64,000 nt of DNA from Sabethes cyaneus (lineage: Eukaryota; Arthropoda; Insecta; Diptera; Culicidae), in contig NC_071354.1 in the NCBI RefSeq assembly GCF_943734655.1, positions 136,758,642 through 136,822,641 of the forward strand. The letters are read 5' to 3'. Positions within the stretch are counted from its first letter, which is position 1; each line of letters begins with the position of its first letter. This document shows, in pieces, positions 58,264 to 64,000 of the stretch. The position numbers and the translations under genes were made by a program. Below the pieces are notes generated by a model. It was not told where the DNA came from. It did not search any database and saw only the letters and a list, made by a program, of their open reading frames with translations.

Positions 58264-58850
58264 TCGTAAAAAGCTGGATACAATTCATGACTGCCCAGGT
58301 AACCAATAAGCATTTCCAATCCAATTTAAATGCAAGCCAATAAGCATTTAAGTTGCCTTAAATGCTACTTAAATGCTATTTTGGCAAAACATGCGGCTAC
58401 TTTACTGCTAGCCCTCTTATAGTGCTGACAATGCTTATTTGCAGCTAGTTACCGACAAGAAGAATTTAAATAGAATTGTGGATGCCAATTTACAACGGTT
58501 ATGCAGTCAAAAGGCTGATAAACAGCAACCTGCAGTATAAAACGCCAGGGATGCTAATAAACGATTGATTTACTGCTTATACTAATGCTTATTGGTTACC
58601 TGGGTGTGAATTATAAAGCGGTATAGACGATTGCAATATTTGATTATATCTTAATCATATATTCAGAAGTATAGTTGCGTGTTATAAAAACTACGCAAAA
58701 TAGAATTACAAATAATTGTCAAAATTTTCGCACGTATATTGCCTCCACTTTGGTACACTTTGGTTTGGTTCGTATATGGCGTGAAATATAACTTTTTTGA
58801 TCAGATATGATTTTGTATATCTCAGTTTCAATCGAGATACCCAAGTAACC
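58264..58850 (+). repeat. Dispersed repeat, filled copy
   Basis: Apart from the MITE within it, this matches 60,216-60,480. Shared words include GAATTATAAAGC, GATTGCAATATTTGATTATA and TTTTCGCACGTATAT. Its identity is unknown. Confidence 0.7.
58294..58604. mobile_element. CCCAGGTAACCAATAAGCATT MITE, complete copy
   Basis: The 21-bp ends CCCAGGTAACCAATAAGCATT, slightly beyond 20 bases only when both copies are counted together, are perfect inverses. An empty counterpart of the flanking repeat at about 60,222-60,252 reads CATGACTGTGAATT without the element. Confidence 0.85.
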
Positions 58851-58945
58851 ACGAAGCTTTATATCAATTCAATTGTAATCAAGGGTCAGTCGCTTAGAAC
58901 CTTCTTATCACTTTATTTTGTTTAGTGTGTGCCTGTCGGTGTCGG

Positions 58946-59238
58946 CTATAGATCATTTTGCGATGACGTCATTTTGCCGTCAAATGACACCACTTGGTGG
59001 TTTGTTTACATGTTTTTGTCACATCCAGCAGTTTCGATTTGAAATTTCGTGAAGGATTACTGCATCAATTTCTGTAAAATGCATGTAAGGCACTTTCTCT
59101 TCAATAAAAACTATAAATTTCTATCATTATCTGCCGGACAAAGATAGAAAACTCAATTCAAAATTTAACACCACGTAAACAAACCACCAAGTGCTGTCAA
59201 AAATGTGTGGTTAGGAGCTCCCGTGTAATGATCTATAG
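58946..59238. mobile_element. TA-flanked hairpin MITE
   Basis: The ends CTATAGATCATT and AATGATCTATAG are inverse. The inner arms CACTTGGTGGTTTGTTTAC and its inverse are perfect. About 293 bp, no ORF. Confidence 0.7.
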
Positions 59239-60215
59239 GTGCCGGTCGTACCGAATATGTGCTCATTCTGTTCAGGTCTGCGCCCGAATTGTTTTGACAG
59301 CTGAATATCTTTGCTTGCATTTACTGCGGATACTGGCAGCTCTTCATCTGTCCAACTGAATATTTACTTTTACTCTATAGAGTGAATTGGATTCCGCTCA
59401 GTTAATACTGGCAGAAAGATAACACGTAAGTTATTCATTTTTAAGTTTTACCCTAAAAGAACAATCGTTTGTTTACAGACTATAAATACGTTAAGTTATT
59501 CCCCAATCTGGTACGTGAAAAAAGCGGTCAGCGCAATGCATTTGATAGATACAACAAAAACAGACGGCGGAGCACAAAATCTGACCTTTGCGATAAATTC
59601 TGATTGCAGTTCTTTTTCGGACGGGATCAACTTTGATGTTAAGCTTATTCAGCATGACTTGAGAATCGTGTCTGCAAACAACGGTTGTACGATTTCAGAG
59701 ACATGAAATATGCTGGTTTATCATCACTACCTAACAAGAAATCACAGTAGTCAGTGGATTTTGCTCAGTTTGAAAAAAGTCGCCAGCTTTCATGTCCAAC
59801 TCAAATTCTTCAGCAAACCAGGTAAGTTACCGATACGAGGTTTCCGGTATATTCGTCTAAATGCGTGCATTACTATTTGCAGCGAACTATCCGTACAAAA
59901 TTGTTGGGCTGTATTGTTTGCTGTATCAATATATATGTATGTAAATGGTTCGGATCAATTTTTGGAACTAGATAACGATACTTATCGAATACGATCCATT
60001 GGATTCACCACTAAATCTACTAACCGATAAGATTACAGTCTGGTAACGAATGGTAATATAACGAGTTATCAATTATTCAATTACCCAGATAACACAAAAT
60101 CGTAATAGAAAGTTCACATTAAATCGTTTTCATGTCTTTTTCATATTGGAGTTGTATAATGATTAGAGTATGTCAAATCGAAGTGAACAATAAGTTGTTT
60201 TGCAGTCGTGCGTGT
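59239..60215. other. Unassigned stretch with two short plus-strand ORFs
   Basis: ORFs at 59,515-59,706 and 59,710-60,030 lie back to back but have no recognised motif, and a splice between them is not obvious. They could belong to an unrecognised gene or be chance. Confidence 0.3.
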
Positions 60216-60490
60216 CTTCATATACAATTCATGACTGTGAATTATAAAGCAGGATAGACAATTGCAATATTTGATTATATCTATATCATATATTCAGGAG
60301 TATTTAGTTGCGTGTTATAAAAACAGCGCAAAATAGAATTACAAATGGTTGTCAAAATTTTCGCACGTATATCGCCTCCACTTTGGTACATATATGCTCT
60401 TATATGGCGTGAAATATAACTTTTTCGTTCAGATATGATTTCGTATACCTCAGATGCAATCGAGATATACAAACCAAATGGTTTACTGGG
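60216..60490 (+). repeat. Dispersed repeat, empty copy
   Basis: It is the unoccupied counterpart of 58,264-58,850, with CATGACTGTGAATTATAAAG intact. The two diverge after about 60,480. Confidence 0.7.
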
Positions 60491-60731
60491 TAGTTTAGAC
60501 AAGATGGATTTTCGGTGCTTGACCCTTTTTCACCCACAACGTTTTTCGTTCTTTTCAATTGCAAAAAATATGTTTACCTATCAGAGAAGTGTTAAAACAA
60601 AAGTTGTTTCTTAAGCCTAGGGCTAAAACTTCCTAAAAAAACAAATATATTTTGACCGTTTTAAAAGTTTTTGATTATTCAGTAGTAGTTGACGGGCATC
60701 AGAGATTAGTCTGCCTAAAAGTGAATAATAC

Positions 60732-60756
60732 TAATCTATACCTATAAAGAAGGATT

Positions 60757-60790
<34 letters not shown>

Positions 60791-62975
60791 CTGTGTTCCT
60801 TATAGAATCAAAAACTACTGAACCAATCGGCGTGAAAATTTGCATGTAGAGGTTTTTGGGGCCAGGAAAGGTTTTAGTGATGGTTAGAGACCCCTCCCCC
60901 CACTAAGAGGGGGGGCTCCCATACAAATGAAACACAAATTTCTGCATAACTCGAGAACTAATCAAGCAAATAGAACCAAATTTGGCATGTGGGTGTTTTC
61001 GGTGACAAGAATTTATTCTAGGGTAATTTGAGACCCCTCCCCTCTTTATAAGGGGAATTATAACTCCTCTCCCCTTTAAGAGGGGGGGTTTCCATACAAA
61101 TTTCCTCATAACTCGAGAACTAATCAAGCAAATGGAACCAAATTTGGCATGTGAAAGTTTTCGAGGGCAAGAAAATTTTCTATGTTGAATTAGGACCCCT
61201 CCTCACTTTAAGAGGAGGGGCTCCTGTACAAATGAAATACCAATTTCCTCATAACTCGAGAACTAATCAAGCAAATGGAACCAAATTTGGCATGTGTGTG
61301 TTTTTGGAGACAAAATTTTTTTCTATGATGAATTGGGACCCCTCCCCACTTTAAGTGGGGGGGGGGGCTCCTATACAAACGAAATACAAATTTCCTTATA
61401 ACTCGAGAGCTAATCCAGCAAATGGAACCAAATTTGGCATGTAGGTGTTTTTGGAGGCAAGAATTTTTTCTATGATGAATAAGAACCTCTCCCCACTTTA
61501 GGAGGGGGGCTCCTATACAAATGAAATACAAATTTCCTCATAACTCGAGAACTAATCAAGCAAATAGAACCAAATTTGGCATGAGGTGTTTGTTTTGGTG
61601 ACAAGAATTTATTCTATGGTGAATTGAGACCCCTTCCTTCTTTATAAGAGGAATTATAACTCCTCTCCCCTTTAAGAGGGGGGGCTTCCATACAAATTTC
61701 CTCATAACTCGAGAACTAATCAAGCAAATGCAACCAAATTTGGCATGTGAAGGTTTTCGAGAGCAAGAAAATTTTCTATGGTGAATTAGGACCCCTCCCC
61801 ACTTTAAGAGGAGGGGCTCCTGTACAAATGAAATACAAATTTCCTCATAACTCGAGAACTAATCAAGCGAATTGAACCAAATTTGGCATATGTGTGTTTT
61901 TGGAGACAATTTTTTTTTCAATGATGAATTGGGACCCCTCCCCACTTTAGGAGGGGGGGTCCTATACAAACGAAATACAAGTTTCCTCATAACTCGAGAA
62001 CTAATCCAGCAAATGGAACCAAATTTGGCGTGTAGGTGTTTTTGGAGGCAAGAATTTTTTCTGTGATGAATTAGGACCTCTTCCCACATTAGGAGGGGGG
62101 GCTCCTATACAAATGAAATACAAATTTCCCCATAACTCGAAAACTAATCAAGCAAATAGAACCAAATTCGGCATGTGGAGGTTTTTGGAGACAAAAATAT
62201 TTTCTACGGTGAATTAGGATCCTTCCACACTTCAAGAGGGGGGGCTTCTACACAAATGAAATACAAATTTCCTCATAATTCGAGAACTAATCAAGCAAAT
62301 GGAACCATATTTGGCATGTGGGTGTTTTTGGAGGCAACCATTTTTCCCATTATGAATTAGGACTTCTTACCTTTTTAGGAGGGAGGGGCTCCCATTCAAA
62401 CGAAATACAAATTTGCTCATAACTTTAGAACTAATCAAGCAAAAGGAACCAAATTTGGCATGTGAGAGTTTTAGATGGCAGAATTTTTTTTCTGTAGTGT
62501 ATTACGACCCCTTTCCCTTTTAAGAGGGTGGGCTCCCATACAAATGAAATACAAATTTCCTTATAATTTGAGTACTAATCAAGCAAATGGAACCAAATTT
62601 AGCATGTAGGAGATTTTTGAGTCTTGAATTTATTTTATGATAGTTAGAGACCTCTCACCCCTGTGGTAGGGGGATATGGACTCTCATACAAATAAAACAG
62701 AAATTTTTGCGAAACTCAAAAACTAATCCAACTCGAGAAATTCGAGACTCTTCCATAAAACATAAATCAATAACAAGACCACAAAAACTATCTATAGTAA
62801 CACTAGATCATTCAGGACGAGCCGGTCGCGAGTGTTGCCGGTGACCCGCCGTCGGAAGCGCCGCCCACTGGGGGGCTTGCAAAACTCGAGATAATGACAA
62901 AGATCATCCGAGATTCATGATTTATGTACAACACAGGTTAATTTGTGGCAATACGAAGTTTGTCGGGTCAGCTAG
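60732..62975 (-). mobile_element. CTAGCTGAC-type element with minisatellite, copy 3
   Basis: It has the same start (CTATACCTATAAAGAAGG, (TCTG)n) and end (GTCGGGTCAGCTAG) as copy 2, with only scattered differences over 2.2 kb. It has roughly a dozen units of 130-150 bp. Its end abuts the start of copy 4 directly. Confidence 0.85.
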
Positions 62976-62997
62976 TCTATGCCTATAAAGAAGGATT

Positions 62998-63046
<49 letters not shown>

Positions 63047-64000
63047 GTGTCCTGTGTTCCTTATAGAATCAAAAACTACTGAACCAATCGGCGTGAAAAT
63101 TTGCATGTAGAGGTTTTTGGGGCCAGGAAAGGTTTTAGTGATGGTTAGAGACCCCTCCCCCCACTAAGAGGGGGGGCTCCCATACAAATGAAACACAAAT
63201 TTCTGCATAACTCGAGAACTAATCAAGCAAATAGAACCAAATTTGGCATGTGGGTGTTTTCGGTGACAAGAATTTATTCTAGGGTAATTTGAGACCCCTC
63301 CCCTTTTTATAAGGGGAATTATAACTCCTCTCCCCTTTAAGAGGGGGGGTTTCCATACAAATTTCCTCATAACTCGAGAACTAATCAAGCAAATGGAACC
63401 AAATTTGGCATGTGAAGGTTTTCGAGGGCAAGAAAATTTTCTACGTTGAATTAGGACCCCTCCTCACTTTAAGAGGGGGGGCTCCTGTACAAATGAAATA
63501 CCAATTTCCTCATAACTCGAGAACTAATCAAGCAAATGGAACCAAATTTGGCATGTGTGTGTTTTTGAAGACAAAATTTTTTTCTATGATGAATTGGGAC
63601 CCCTCCCCACTTTAAGAGGGGGGGGGGGCTCCTATACAAACGAAATACAAATTTCCTTATAACTCGAGAGCTAATCCAGCAAATGGAACCAAATTTGGCA
63701 TGTAGGTGTTTTTGGAGGCAAGAATGTTTTCTATGATGAATAAGAACCTCTCCCCACTTTAAGAGGGGGGGCTGCTATACAAATGAAATACAAATTTCCT
63801 CATAACTCGAGAACTAATCAAGCAAATAGAACCAAATTTGGCATGTGGGTGTTTTCGGTGACAAGAATTTATTCTATGGTAAATTGAGACCCCTCCCTCT
63901 TTATGAGGGGAATTTTAACTCCTCTCCCCTTTAAGAGGGGGGGCTTCCATACAAATTTCCTCATAACTCGAGAACTAATCAAGCAAATGGAACCAAATTT
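62976..64000 (-). mobile_element. CTAGCTGAC-type element, copy 4, cut by the window edge
   Basis: It starts TCTATGCCTATAAAGAAGG directly after copy 3 and follows copy 3 nearly base for base as far as the window goes. The head-to-tail arrangement is without spacer. Confidence 0.85.

Noticed and set aside
60760..60790. (TCTG)n arrays as CRISPR-like repeats
   Set aside because: They are plain tetranucleotide microsatellites at the end of the CTAGCTGAC-type element; no spacers.

Overview
The window looks like nuclear DNA of a dipteran, most likely a mosquito. It is AT-rich and intron-containing, with one conserved mitochondrial gene and two other split genes. Everything else is transposable elements, from LINE pieces to dozens of short inverted-repeat elements. 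No bacterial-type operon, CRISPR array or viral gene is seen. I had no database search; family names rest on motifs, splice phase and repeat structure read by eye.

Genes. (1) 7,031-12,609, minus: the first five coding exons of a gene resembling tamozhennic (SPATA2/PUB family); its 3' part is not found in the window. (2) 17,574-19,869, plus: a complete four-exon ATP synthase alpha subunit (bellwether), 551 residues. (3) 24,977-57,527, minus: one twelve-exon C2H2 zinc-finger gene predicted to encode 1,574 residues. Its first three exons (56.2-57.5 kb) are separated from the rest by a 22.8-kb intron. Its zinc-finger exons form two successive modules with matching exon lengths and phases, so I read the gene as an internal tandem duplication; the last exons encode long Gln/His-rich tracts.

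Transposon layout. 1-7 kb: short elements with 8-bp, TTAA and TA target duplications and one long hairpin. 8.4-12.4 kb: an inverted-repeat pair and a CTAGCTGAC-type element, both in intron 1 of the tamo-like gene. 13.6-16.8 kb: a 608-bp SINE palindrome, a TA element with two nested elements, a hairpin and a tRNA-Glu-like SINE. 20.3-23.1 kb: a TA element and a decayed LINE. 27.6-30.8 kb: a SINE, a LINE split by a TA element, and a TTAA element, all in a zinc-finger intron. 33.5-56.1 kb, the giant intron: a hairpin, a TTAA element, an RNase H-encoding LINE end, and a nest in which a short hAT-like element is split by a LINE, which is split by a 9.2-kb hAT-like element carrying more repeats. This is followed by a decayed jockey-like LINE, itself split twice. 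57.8-64 kb: several short elements and two head-to-tail copies of the CTAGCTGAC-type element, the second running off the edge.

The three genes have no evident functional link. ATP synthase is housekeeping, the zinc-finger protein is presumably a DNA-binding regulator, and the tamo-like protein is presumably a PUB-domain adaptor.
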